DNA of 45,637 nucleotides, taken from assembly GCF_047470865.1 (NCBI RefSeq), contig NZ_JAZDRH010000025.1, forward strand, positions 1 through 45,637. The letters run 5' to 3'. This document shows, in pieces, positions 8,528 to 16,543 of the stretch (position 1 is the stretch's first letter; every line of letters begins with the position of its first letter). The notes under the pieces are model-generated. The model saw only the letters and a list, made by a program, of their open reading frames with translations. It was not told the DNA's origin and ran no database searches. This DNA comes from JAZDRH01 sp047470865. Its GTDB lineage: Bacteria > Pseudomonadota > Gammaproteobacteria > Pseudomonadales > Pseudomonadaceae. The translations under genes and the position numbers were made by a program.

Positions 8528-9310
8528 TCAGTTATTTTCTTGCGTTTTGTACGCTAAAGGGTAAGCAATTAAGCCAACCCATTCGTTAATCAGTTGTGTA
8601 TTTTGCCAAAAAGCATGGGCTTCAGGTAGATAGCCACCTGCTGGGCGCATATTGGCTACGCCGTAAAAACTAGTAGGCGCTGGAATTACTTCAAAACCTT
8701 GTGCTTCAAAACTCCAGCGTGCGCGTTGCATATGCCACGCTTGAGTCACCAGTACGATACGCTGGATACCTTGTGAGCGCAAAATGTCAGCACTCATAGT
8801 GGCATTTTCCCATGTTGTAGTGCTTTTTTCTTCTAGCCATTTAGCGTCTATATTGAAGTCAGCTTTTAGCATGTCAGCCATTAGTTTAGCTTCGCTGGGT
8901 GGCTTAGTGCCGAAATGCAGACCGCCGGTGGTGAGCACAGGTAAGCCTGAAACTTTTGCTAGGTGGGCGGCAAAACGCACGCGCTGACTGGCGTGCAATG
9001 ACACTTGATCCGTGTAGCCCCATGCAGGATTCTCCACTTCACGACCAGCGCCTAAAATAACGATGGCGTCAGCTTTGTCAGCGAGTCTTGCCCATTCTGA
9101 TTTGGCGAGGGCGGGCTGGTTCTCAAGATGCTGTCCGAGTTTCTCAGTGAGTATTGGCATGCTCATAACCCATAAACCGATAATAGACAACATAAAAGAT
9201 GCTGCCGAGAGTCTAGGGAAACGTTTACGAAATACAAAGGCGGCAATCAATAATAAAATAAAGCAACCTGGGGGCAGTAGAAATTGCTTAAGGATGTAAC
9301 GAAATGGCAT
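8528..9310 (-). CDS. ElyC/SanA/YdcF family envelope protein (DUF218)
   Basis: 260 aa. Two N-terminal membrane helices (about residues 10-27 and 34-53) are followed by a DUF218 domain starting at ADAIVILGAG. Family signatures are VLTTGG near residue 125, the STTTWENA block and VTQAWHMQRA. Length and two-helix layout match E. coli ElyC, a factor needed for envelope integrity and peptidoglycan assembly; SanA and YdcF are shorter. The biochemical activity of the family is unsettled. The ATG overlaps a 12-base palindrome (TGGAAATTTCCA, 9311-9322) that also supplies the ribosome-binding GGAAA. It is divergent from metY and separated from leuS by 120 bases. Confidence 0.85.
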   Translation of the reverse strand: MPFRYILKQFLLPPGCFILLLIAAFVFRKRFPRLSAASFMLSIIGLWVMSMPILTEKLGQHLENQPALAKSEWARLADKADAIVILGAGREVENPAWGYTDQVSLHASQRVRFAAHLAKVSGLPVLTTGGLHFGTKPPSEAKLMADMLKADFNIDAKWLEEKSTTTWENATMSADILRSQGIQRIVLVTQAWHMQRARWSFEAQGFEVIPAPTSFYGVANMRPAGGYLPEAHAFWQNTQLINEWVGLIAYPLAYKTQENN

Positions 9311-9506
9311 TGGAAATTTCCATATAAGCAGGCTAAAACTAAATACTTTGCTGGTATCTTAGTCGCCAGTGTTGTCTTGTGTATGAATATATTTCAAGCT
9401 GTTACTGAATGCTATTCATACGGTCATAAAAATAGCCATTAGAATGCTTGACCTATAACAGATGAGCTAGGCATGCTTTATTCTATTTTTTGCTTAAGGA
9501 TGCACC

Positions 9507-10781
9507 ATGAAGCCAGAAACAATTGCTATTCATGCCGGTTATGAGTCTGATCCTACTACTCGTTCTGCCGCTATTCCTATTTACCAAACTACTTCCTATA
9601 CCTTTGAAGATACGCAACATGGTGCGGACTTATTTGATCTAAAAGTACCAGGTAATATTTACACTCGGATCATGAATCCGACAACGGATATTCTAGAAAA
9701 ACGTGTAGCTGCTTTAGAAAGTGGTATTGCTGGGGTCGCATTCGCCTCTGGAATGGCAGCTATTACTGCCGCTATTCAAACCATAGCTGAAGCTGGTGAT
9801 AATATTGTGTCCGTGGCTAAGTTATATGGTGGCACTTACAACCTGTTTGCGCATACGTTCCCGCGCCAAGGATTGGAAGTGCGCTTTGCATCGCATGATG
9901 ATATAGCAGGGCTTGAAGCTTTAATTGATAGTAAAACTAAAGCAATTTACTGTGAAAGTATTGGTAATCCCGCAGGCAACTTAGTTGATATTGAAGCTTT
10001 AGCGGCAGCAGCACATCGTCATGGCGTTCCGTTAATTGTCGATAACACTGTAGCTACGCCAAATTTGTGCCGACCAATCGAGCATGGTGCAGATATTGTT
10101 GTGCACTCGCTGACTAAATACATGGGCGGTCATGGCACTACTATTGCAGGTATGGTAGTAGACTCAGGAAAATTCCCGTGGGCTGAGCATAAAGAGCGTT
10201 TCCCATTACTGAACACGCCAGACGTGTCATATCATGGTGTCAACTATACCGAGCACTTTGGCGCGGCAGCCTTTATTGCCCGCTGTCGTGTTGTGCCATT
10301 GCGTAACATGGGAGCGGCACTGTCGCCATTTAACGCCTTTATGATTTTACAAGGCTTAGAAACTTTAGCCTTACGTATGGAGCGTCACTGTGAGAACGCG
10401 CAGAAAGTCGCGCAGTTTTTAGAGAATCATGCGCAAGTAGCTTGGGTACAATATGCGGGCTTAGAAAATCACCCAGAACATGCCTTGGCAGTTAAGTACT
10501 TTGCGGGCAAGCCTTCTGCTATTTTATGTTTTGGTATTAAAGGTGGCCAGCAAGCCGGTGCTAAGTTTATTGATGCGTTAAAAATGATTTATCGCTTGGT
10601 CAATATTGGTGATGCCAAATCACTGGCTTGCCATCCAGCCTCAACCACGCATCGCCAATTAAATGAAGAAGAGTTGAAAAAAGCAGGTGTAAGTAGTGAC
10701 CTTATTCGTTTATCTATAGGTATTGAGCATATTGATGACATTATTGCTGATCTTGAACAAGCATTAGCGGCTGCGAAGTAA
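9507..10781 (+). CDS. metY: O-acetylhomoserine sulfhydrylase (Cys/Met metabolism PLP enzyme)
   Basis: 424 aa, typical of MetY. It makes homocysteine from O-acetylhomoserine and sulfide, a direct-sulfurylation route to methionine. The fold-type I signatures are present: the N-terminal FEDTQHGADLFDL block, YTRIMNPTTDILEKRVAALE, and the PLP lysine K204 in VVHSLTKYMGGHGTT. C-terminal LVNIGDAKSLACHPASTTHRQL is also diagnostic. Cystathionine gamma-synthases are shorter (about 385 aa) and lack the long insertion before EHFGAAAF. AAGGATG precedes the ATG. TTGACC at 9448-9453 is a plausible -35 with only a weak -10. An intrinsic terminator follows. Confidence 0.93.
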   Translation: MKPETIAIHAGYESDPTTRSAAIPIYQTTSYTFEDTQHGADLFDLKVPGNIYTRIMNPTTDILEKRVAALESGIAGVAFASGMAAITAAIQTIAEAGDNIVSVAKLYGGTYNLFAHTFPRQGLEVRFASHDDIAGLEALIDSKTKAIYCESIGNPAGNLVDIEALAAAAHRHGVPLIVDNTVATPNLCRPIEHGADIVVHSLTKYMGGHGTTIAGMVVDSGKFPWAEHKERFPLLNTPDVSYHGVNYTEHFGAAAFIARCRVVPLRNMGAALSPFNAFMILQGLETLALRMERHCENAQKVAQFLENHAQVAWVQYAGLENHPEHALAVKYFAGKPSAILCFGIKGGQQAGAKFIDALKMIYRLVNIGDAKSLACHPASTTHRQLNEEELKKAGVSSDLIRLSIGIEHIDDIIADLEQALAAAK

Positions 10782-10788
10782 GGTATTC

Positions 10789-10823
10789 AAAAGCTCGGCA
10801 GGCTATACTTGCCGAGCTTTTTT
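10789..10823 (+). terminator. Intrinsic terminator after metY
   Basis: AAAAGCTCGGCA and TGCCGAGCTTTT form a GC-rich stem around a short loop and end in a run of Ts. It separates metY from the universal stress protein gene. Confidence 0.9.
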
Positions 10824-10848
10824 GTGCCTGTAAAAAAGGATAGTGGTA

Positions 10849-11631
10849 ATGTTTAAACATATCTTAATTGCTCATGACCTAACCACCGCAGCGGATATTG
10901 CCTTGTTGCGCGCAGCGCAATTAGCAAAACAGCATCAGGCACAGCTTACTATTTTGCATGTACAGGATACTGACCTAATAGATGAGCAGTCTTTTCGCCA
11001 GCAGCTGCCTAACAATGGGCTAGAACATGCAAAAATCCTTCTCAAACAGGGAAAACCAAGTGATGTAATGGTGGCGATTAGCAAAGCCTATGCAGTTGAT
11101 TTGCTAGTACTAGGTGATCACCACCAAGATTCGCCTTCAGGCTTTCAGGGCACGACCTTAGAGCGTGTTTTACAGCAATCTAAAGTGCCTACATTGCTAG
11201 CTGTTAACAATACTCCTCAGCCTTATATGCGTGGGCTTGCGCCTTTGGATTTCTCCAAATGTGCCTGCAAGGCCTTTATAACGGCAATACAGTTAATGGA
11301 TGTACAAGGTGAATTACACGCCATTAATGTTGCAGAAGGGGCGGAAGTACATGGTGACGCCAGCACAGAGGATAAAGAATGGGAATTTAGTTTGTTGCAG
11401 CAATTGATTGACGATGAGCTGCGTCAAGTTAAATCCTCACACGCCAAGGTGATAGCCCAGGTATTGCATGGCGAATTAGCCAATTGTTTGAATAGGGTAT
11501 TACAACAGCAGCAACCAGAGTTATTGGCACTGGGGCGGCGAGGGCGTGGTTTAATGGCAGATGTTTTATTAGGTAGTCTAGCAACTTATTTTCTTGCCCA
11601 TCCTCCTTGCGATGTACTGCTCGCTAGTTAA
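10849..11631 (+). CDS. Universal stress protein with two UspA domains
   Basis: 260 aa, two tandem UspA domains (about 1-125 and 126-260). The second carries the ATP-binding pattern G-x2-G-x9-GS in GRRGRGLMADVLLGS; the first has the related LGDHHQDSPSGF-GTT version, which is less canonical. Such tandem proteins are cytoplasmic and respond to stress; the ligand here is unknown. The ATG at 10849 is chosen because AAGGA lies eight bases upstream; a GTG two codons earlier would sit too close. The gene stands alone between the metY terminator and holD. Confidence 0.9.
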   Translation: MFKHILIAHDLTTAADIALLRAAQLAKQHQAQLTILHVQDTDLIDEQSFRQQLPNNGLEHAKILLKQGKPSDVMVAISKAYAVDLLVLGDHHQDSPSGFQGTTLERVLQQSKVPTLLAVNNTPQPYMRGLAPLDFSKCACKAFITAIQLMDVQGELHAINVAEGAEVHGDASTEDKEWEFSLLQQLIDDELRQVKSSHAKVIAQVLHGELANCLNRVLQQQQPELLALGRRGRGLMADVLLGSLATYFLAHPPCDVLLAS

Positions 11632-11690
11632 AAAGCACTCAGCAAAAAACTGAATGATCACGTAAACTAACGCTTTTATTTATTTGCGTA

Positions 11691-12545
11691 ATGGATAAGC
11701 CAGTGAGCGAGCAAAGTTTATACGATTACGAAACTAGACGGCGGGCAATGCTTAAAGCCATGCAAGTTGACCTATGGCTACCACGTCAAGCCTTGCCTTT
11801 TGCTGGTGCTTCTCAAGCTTTGGTGCTAGATTTTGAGCCTGCACCTGTACCTAGTGTTACGCAAGTAAACAAGGCTTCCTCTGCCCAGGAAGACAAAACG
11901 CTTGCTAATCAGCCTGTTAAGCAAAAAATACAGGCACCCAAAGTAGCACTTACCGACTTAAAACAACAGTTAGCAGAGCCAGTTGAAAAAAAACATAGTG
12001 CCGTTGAAATAGCAAAAGCTACTGAATCCAGCATTAACGAGCAAACACAGCAGACTAAGCAACCTATTCCGCGATTTGCTTTGCAGCTAATGCGCGCTGG
12101 TCGCTGTTTGTTATTAATTGACTTGCGTACATCAGAAGGCTATCAGCATTCTGACCCCGACTATCGATTATTGCTGGATATGCTGCGTGCTGCGCGCCTT
12201 GACTCTGCACCTATGTTAGTGCGCAATGAGCCTATTGTTTGGCCAATGCTGACGACAGGTAATTTAGCAGCCACTCAAAATGCGCAAGTAGCCACAGAAG
12301 CTGTGCAATATTTGTTAAAGGTTGAGTTGCAAAAGCAGCCAGCAGATTGCATCTGGTTGCTAGGGCGCAATGCGATGCGTTTTGCGGCTGAGCTAGATGA
12401 ACAGCATTATTATCAGTTACAACAACATGCAGAACTAGGTGCTGTTTGGGCCTTACCAAGTCTGGAATTAATTTTAGATGAGCCGCTTCGTAAAGCCGAT
12501 ATCTGGCGTAGCATGCAGGCAAACTGGCAAGTGTGGAGTGAGTAG
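11691..12545 (+). CDS. holD: Putative DNA polymerase III psi subunit (pseudomonad type)
   Basis: 284 aa, about twice the length of E. coli HolD. The N-terminal stretch (YDYETRRRAMLKAMQVDLW) resembles the chi-binding N-terminus of psi. Residues about 55-125 form a low-complexity Q/K/A/T/E linker. Residues about 126-280 hold a folded domain with LLLIDLRTSEGYQ and IWLLGRNAMRF. Psi proteins of Pseudomonas are known to be long and divergent, and holD next to rimI is a conserved arrangement, as in E. coli. Psi links chi and SSB to the clamp loader. The call rests mainly on the N-terminal motif and the neighbour. Confidence 0.7.
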   Translation: MDKPVSEQSLYDYETRRRAMLKAMQVDLWLPRQALPFAGASQALVLDFEPAPVPSVTQVNKASSAQEDKTLANQPVKQKIQAPKVALTDLKQQLAEPVEKKHSAVEIAKATESSINEQTQQTKQPIPRFALQLMRAGRCLLLIDLRTSEGYQHSDPDYRLLLDMLRAARLDSAPMLVRNEPIVWPMLTTGNLAATQNAQVATEAVQYLLKVELQKQPADCIWLLGRNAMRFAAELDEQHYYQLQQHAELGAVWALPSLELILDEPLRKADIWRSMQANWQVWSE

Positions 12546-12546
12546 T

Positions 12547-12999
12547 ATGCCAAGTGAGCATTCACATATACGTCCTATGTTGGAAAGCGATTTACATCAG
12601 GTGTTGGCCATTGAGAAACAAGCGTTTTCACACCCGTGGAGCCTTAAACTCTATCAAGATGCATTAACTTCCTATGAATGCTGGGTGTTAGAAGTGGCAG
12701 GCAAGCATGTGGGGCATGGTGTTATTAGCAAGGTAGTAGATGAAGCGCATTTATTAAACATTGCTGTAGATGTCGAGCAGCAGGGTCAAGGCTTTGGTTA
12801 TCAACTACTAGACTTTTTAATGCAGCGTAGTTATGAGCGTGGTTGTGTGGATTGTTTTCTTGAGTTAAGAGCTTCTAACACAGCAGCTTATAAGCTGTAT
12901 GAGCATTATGGTTTTAATGAAATAGGGCGCCGTAAAAATTATTACCCTGCGGCCAATGGGCAAGAAGATGCCATTATTATGGTGTGTCCGCTCGGCTAG
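12547..12999 (+). CDS. rimI: Ribosomal protein S18-alanine N-acetyltransferase
   Basis: 150 aa, standard RimI length. This GNAT enzyme acetylates the N-terminal alanine of ribosomal protein S18. The acetyl-CoA loop appears as VDVEQQGQGFGYQLLDFLM near residues 77-95; FLELRASNTAAYKLYEHYGF followed by RRKNYY is the characteristic C-terminal half. The ATG at 12547 begins two bases after the holD stop, with GGAG inside the end of holD, so the two genes are co-transcribed and probably coupled. An earlier in-frame ATG inside holD is rejected because the added residues are not family-like. Confidence 0.94.
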   Translation: MPSEHSHIRPMLESDLHQVLAIEKQAFSHPWSLKLYQDALTSYECWVLEVAGKHVGHGVISKVVDEAHLLNIAVDVEQQGQGFGYQLLDFLMQRSYERGCVDCFLELRASNTAAYKLYEHYGFNEIGRRKNYYPAANGQEDAIIMVCPLG

Positions 13000-13013
13000 G
13001 CTTGTGAAAAAAA

Positions 13014-13027
13014 GTGACTTAAATCAA
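13014..13027 (+). promoter_or_regulatory. Possible FNR/Anr-type box upstream of can
   Basis: GTGAC-TTAA-ATCAA matches eight of ten positions of the FNR/Anr half-site pair TTGAT-N4-ATCAA. It lies 56 bases before the carbonic anhydrase start. I see no good -10 at the distance expected for class II activation, so this is tentative. Confidence 0.2.
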
Positions 13028-13082
13028 AATATAAAAGTCAAAATAAGGTTCCAACAGTGTTTGGCTTATAGCTGAGGAAAAA

Positions 13083-13730
13083 ATGCCTGAATTAAAACAG
13101 TTGTTTGATAACAACGTTGCGTGGTCTGAGTCTGTTAAAAGAGAACAGCCTGATTTTTTCGAAAAACTCGCTAAGCAGCAAACACCAGAATTTCTATGGA
13201 TCGGATGTTCTGATGCGCGCGTTCCTGCTAACGAAATTGTCGGTATGTTACCTGGTGATATCTTTGTTCACCGTAATGTGGGTAACGTAGTTTTACATAC
13301 AGACCTGAACTGTCTATCCGTGTTGCAATATGCCGTAGACGTACTCAAAGTTCGCCATATTTTAGTCACTGGTCATTATGGTTGTGGGGGAGTTAAAGCC
13401 TCTATGCAAAATGACCAGTTGGGTTTGATTGACGGCTGGTTACGTAATATCCGAGATACCTACTATGCCCATTATGATGAATTGATGAAAATCACTAATG
13501 AGGAAGAGCGGGTTGATCGTTTATGTGAACTCAATGTGATAACTCAAGTCCATAGTGTTAGTCGTACCACCATAGTACAAAATGCGTGGTTACGCGGACA
13601 GAAACTATCTGTCTATGGTTGTATCTACGGTATTAAAGATGGTTTGTGGAAAAACCTTGATGTCACCGTCAAGGGAATTGAGCAAATACCTGAGCAATAT
13701 CGCGTAAAACCATTAAAACCAATAGTTTAG
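13083..13730 (+). CDS. can: Beta-class carbonic anhydrase
   Basis: 215 aa, close to E. coli Can (220). It interconverts CO2 and bicarbonate in the cytoplasm. Zinc ligands are C42, H98 and C101 (GCSDARVPA and GHYGCGG), with D44 and R46 as the catalytic dyad. W39 and R64, two of the residues forming the non-catalytic bicarbonate site of type II beta enzymes such as that of Haemophilus, are in place, so allosteric control by bicarbonate and pH is likely. Bicarbonate supply suits the ppc gene 10 kb downstream. An intrinsic terminator follows. Confidence 0.95.
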   Translation: MPELKQLFDNNVAWSESVKREQPDFFEKLAKQQTPEFLWIGCSDARVPANEIVGMLPGDIFVHRNVGNVVLHTDLNCLSVLQYAVDVLKVRHILVTGHYGCGGVKASMQNDQLGLIDGWLRNIRDTYYAHYDELMKITNEEERVDRLCELNVITQVHSVSRTTIVQNAWLRGQKLSVYGCIYGIKDGLWKNLDVTVKGIEQIPEQYRVKPLKPIV

Positions 13731-13738
13731 TGGCTAAT

Positions 13739-13770
13739 AAAAAGGCTTAAGCAATTGCTTAAGCCTTTTT
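13739..13770 (+). terminator. Intrinsic terminator after can
   Basis: AAAAAGGCTTAAGC and GCTTAAGCCTTTTT pair perfectly around AATT, with a T-run. A strong, possibly bidirectional terminator. Confidence 0.92.
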
Positions 13771-13983
13771 GCATAATAACTCTTGTTGCTCTGGTAGCTA
13801 AGTTGTTCCTAGTGTCAGGTGCCTACTGTGAGCTTGCGACAGAGTTATTTTGTAAGATGTATTCGATAAAAAAATAATTTAATTTGTACGATACTAGGCG
13901 CATTTGTACTTAGCTGTCCCCAAATTAGTTAACGCCAATTGAAATAGATGATATCTAAAAGATAGAGTTAGGGAATTATTGCA

Positions 13984-15384
13984 GTGAGTTTTTTATCGGT
14001 CGAATTCGCACTATGTTTTGTGCTGTTTTTTGCACTGTATTGGAGTGTTCGTCCATTCCCGCGGCTGCAAAATGGATTATTACTAATTGCCAGCTATGGC
14101 ATTTTAGCGAGTTTTAGTTGGTATGCAGCAGCAGCTATTGCAGGCTATACACTTTTTACTTATGTAATGTCTTTGCTTATTTGGCGCCAAGCGAGCAAGC
14201 GTTGGCTGATATTTGCCATGCTGGCTGCGGTGATTAATCTAGCCGTCTTTAAATATTTTGATTTTTTCCGCTCCAGCGTACAGTCAGTATTAACTGGTCT
14301 GGGGCTAGATGTGTTGCTACCAGGTATGGAGATTTTAATTCCATTAGGTATATCTTTTTATACTTTCCATTCAGTTAGTTATTTGGTTGATTTATACAAG
14401 AATAAACTGCAACCCGTTTCGTTACCGACCTATGCCTTATATCTTGCATTTTTCCCGAGCGTAGTGGCTGGGCCTATTAACCGCGCGCAGCATTTGTTAC
14501 CACAAATTTTGCCAGATCAACCACGTAATTTGGAGCAATCAGCTAGAGCCTATGTATTAATTCTCTTAGGTATTGCTAAAGTGTATTGGCTCAGTGCGTT
14601 CTTGGCCGATACTTGGGCAAACCCTGTGTTTGCCAACCCATTAGAATATAATTCATTAGATGTTTTATTGGGTTTATATGCCTATGCTTTACAGTTGTTT
14701 TTGAACTTTTCAGGCTATACCGACTTAGTCACTGGCGTTGCTCTACTGCTAGGTTTTAAATTGCCTGTTAACTTTAATGCGCCTTATTTAGCGAACAACT
14801 TACGTGATTTTTGGCAGCGTTGGCATATCAGTTTATCCACCTGGATTCGCGATTATATCTACATTCCTTTGGGCGGCAACCGTGATGGTTTTACCCGTAC
14901 ACAAATAAACCTAATGCTGGCGATGTTGATCTCTGGCTTATGGCATGGTGCGAGCTATAACTTTATTTTATGGGGCGCTATTCATGGCTTTGGCGTCGTA
15001 CTATTAAATGTGGCCGATCAATATTTTGGGCGTAATGCGTTAACCAATAAATTGCCATTATTGGCTGGCTTCATAACAGTGCAGTATGTTTGTTTTGCAT
15101 GGATTTTCTTTCGCAGTCCAACCTGGGAAGGCAGCTTAGAATTCTTAACCGCATTAGGTAGTAATCTACAAATTCCTTTACAGTTTAATGCACCATGGTA
15201 TTTGGCTGGCTTCTTTATCTTATGGCGTCTCTATCCTCTCTTAGCCAAATTGCCTAATGGATTAACCTGCTTGTTACAGCGAACTCCATGGGTAGTTCAA
15301 CCTATTTTAGTTGTGCTGATTGCGTGGGGGCTAATTACCTTAGCACCTGCTGGTATTCCTGGTTTTATTTATGCGAATTTCTAG
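13984..15384 (+). CDS. MBOAT family O-acyltransferase (PatA/AlgI type)
   Basis: 466 aa, polytopic inner-membrane protein with about ten hydrophobic segments. MBOAT signatures are RDFWQRWHISLSTWIRDYIY, IPLGG and SGLWHGASYNFILWG; the invariant membrane histidine is H321 by count. The family moves acetyl groups across the membrane for transfer to exopolysaccharide (AlgI) or peptidoglycan (PatA/PacA). No alginate or cellulose genes are nearby. The two downstream genes are SGNH hydrolases arranged like patB and ape1, so a peptidoglycan role is favoured. The GTG start has AGGGA about nine bases upstream. The 213-base gap before it contains the can terminator but no clear promoter. Confidence 0.85.
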   Translation: MSFLSVEFALCFVLFFALYWSVRPFPRLQNGLLLIASYGILASFSWYAAAAIAGYTLFTYVMSLLIWRQASKRWLIFAMLAAVINLAVFKYFDFFRSSVQSVLTGLGLDVLLPGMEILIPLGISFYTFHSVSYLVDLYKNKLQPVSLPTYALYLAFFPSVVAGPINRAQHLLPQILPDQPRNLEQSARAYVLILLGIAKVYWLSAFLADTWANPVFANPLEYNSLDVLLGLYAYALQLFLNFSGYTDLVTGVALLLGFKLPVNFNAPYLANNLRDFWQRWHISLSTWIRDYIYIPLGGNRDGFTRTQINLMLAMLISGLWHGASYNFILWGAIHGFGVVLLNVADQYFGRNALTNKLPLLAGFITVQYVCFAWIFFRSPTWEGSLEFLTALGSNLQIPLQFNAPWYLAGFFILWRLYPLLAKLPNGLTCLLQRTPWVVQPILVVLIAWGLITLAPAGIPGFIYANF

Positions 15385-15394
15385 GAGGCCAGTC

Positions 15395-16543
15395 ATGTAC
15401 AATATTTTAAAAACACTTTATGTATTGGTTTTATCTAGTGTGCTGGCGCTTTGGCTGATGCATGACTCAGTCAATCTCTATTGGCAACAGGCCTATCATC
15501 AAGAATCCCCTATTGAACACTGGGAGCAGCACAAAGCTTGGCAGTTGGGTGGTGACTTAAATACTCAGGCTATCCAGCAAAAACAAGCTACAGCAGATCA
15601 GTTGGCACAGTTTGATCGCAACAATATGGATGCCATTAACCATGTTTGGTTTAACAAGCCAATTGTGGGTGAAAATGTTTTGATCTCAGTAATTGAAAAA
15701 GAAGTGGAAGCAGGGCCAGCTCCTAACGCTGAGGAAAAATGTCAATGTGTTGTAGATCAGCAAACGCCAAAGCTTGATAATACAACGCCAGAACCTAAAG
15801 CACTACAGCCTGAGCTAGCACAAACAGCTGAGAGTAAAGCACGGTTAAATGCAAAAGGTCAGGTGATTTTGCGTAAAGGTGACCGCGTATTCTATGTGGG
15901 GGACTCCTTAATGCAAGGCGTAGCGCCTTTTGCTAAGCGCACGCTATATAAAGAATACGGCATAGAAGGTTTGGATTTAAGTAAACAAAGTACGGGGTTG
16001 GCTTATCCTAATTATTTTAACTGGCCAAAAGTCGTTGAAGAAACCTTTCAAGCCTATGATGATATTCGTCTGATGGTAGTGTATTTAGGGCCTAACGATC
16101 CTTGGGCGTTTTCGCAAGGCAAGGGCCAGCCTTACATGAAATTTAAGTCGCAAGAATGGGAAGAGGTCTATCGCTCACGCATTCGTAGCTTGATAGAGAT
16201 TGCCCAAAAACATAATGCTCAGGTTATTTGGTTAGGCGCACCTAATATGAAGCGCAAAAAACTCAATGAGGATATGCACTACCTCAATGAATTGTATAAA
16301 AGCGAAGCTTTAGCTGCAAAAGTACTTTATCGTGCAACGCGTGATGTTTTAGGCAGTAAAGATGATAAGTTCGTTAACTTTGTACAGATCAATGGACGTA
16401 ATATGAAGGTGCGAGTGGATGATGGTATTCACTTCACTCCAACAGGCCAGCGATTAGTGTCCGAAACTATTTTGTCGTTAATTGAAGTGGAACCAGAAGT
16501 ACAAGTTATTGATAACTTGGCTGAGCAAACCCATGAAAAATAA
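15395..16543 (+). CDS. Membrane-anchored SGNH acetyltransferase, PatB/PacB-like (DUF459-like)
   Basis: 382 aa. One N-terminal membrane anchor (about residues 5-22) is followed by a periplasmic linker to about residue 155, then an SGNH domain. Block I is GDSLMQG with nucleophile S171, block III is GPND with N234, and the Asp/His pair is D343 and H346 in DDGIHFTPTG. The Asp-x-x-His spacing and single anchor fit PatB, which passes acetyl from the MBOAT partner to MurNAc. The start is the ATG at 15395, seven bases after a strong AGGAGG; an earlier ATG inside the MBOAT gene lacks such a site. The protein could instead acetylate another polysaccharide. Confidence 0.7.
   Translation: MYNILKTLYVLVLSSVLALWLMHDSVNLYWQQAYHQESPIEHWEQHKAWQLGGDLNTQAIQQKQATADQLAQFDRNNMDAINHVWFNKPIVGENVLISVIEKEVEAGPAPNAEEKCQCVVDQQTPKLDNTTPEPKALQPELAQTAESKARLNAKGQVILRKGDRVFYVGDSLMQGVAPFAKRTLYKEYGIEGLDLSKQSTGLAYPNYFNWPKVVEETFQAYDDIRLMVVYLGPNDPWAFSQGKGQPYMKFKSQEWEEVYRSRIRSLIEIAQKHNAQVIWLGAPNMKRKKLNEDMHYLNELYKSEALAAKVLYRATRDVLGSKDDKFVNFVQINGRNMKVRVDDGIHFTPTGQRLVSETILSLIEVEPEVQVIDNLAEQTHEK

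Noticed and set aside
10843..10848. GTG start for the universal stress protein
   Set aside because: It lies only two bases after AAGGA; the ATG at 10849 has proper spacing and fits the family start.
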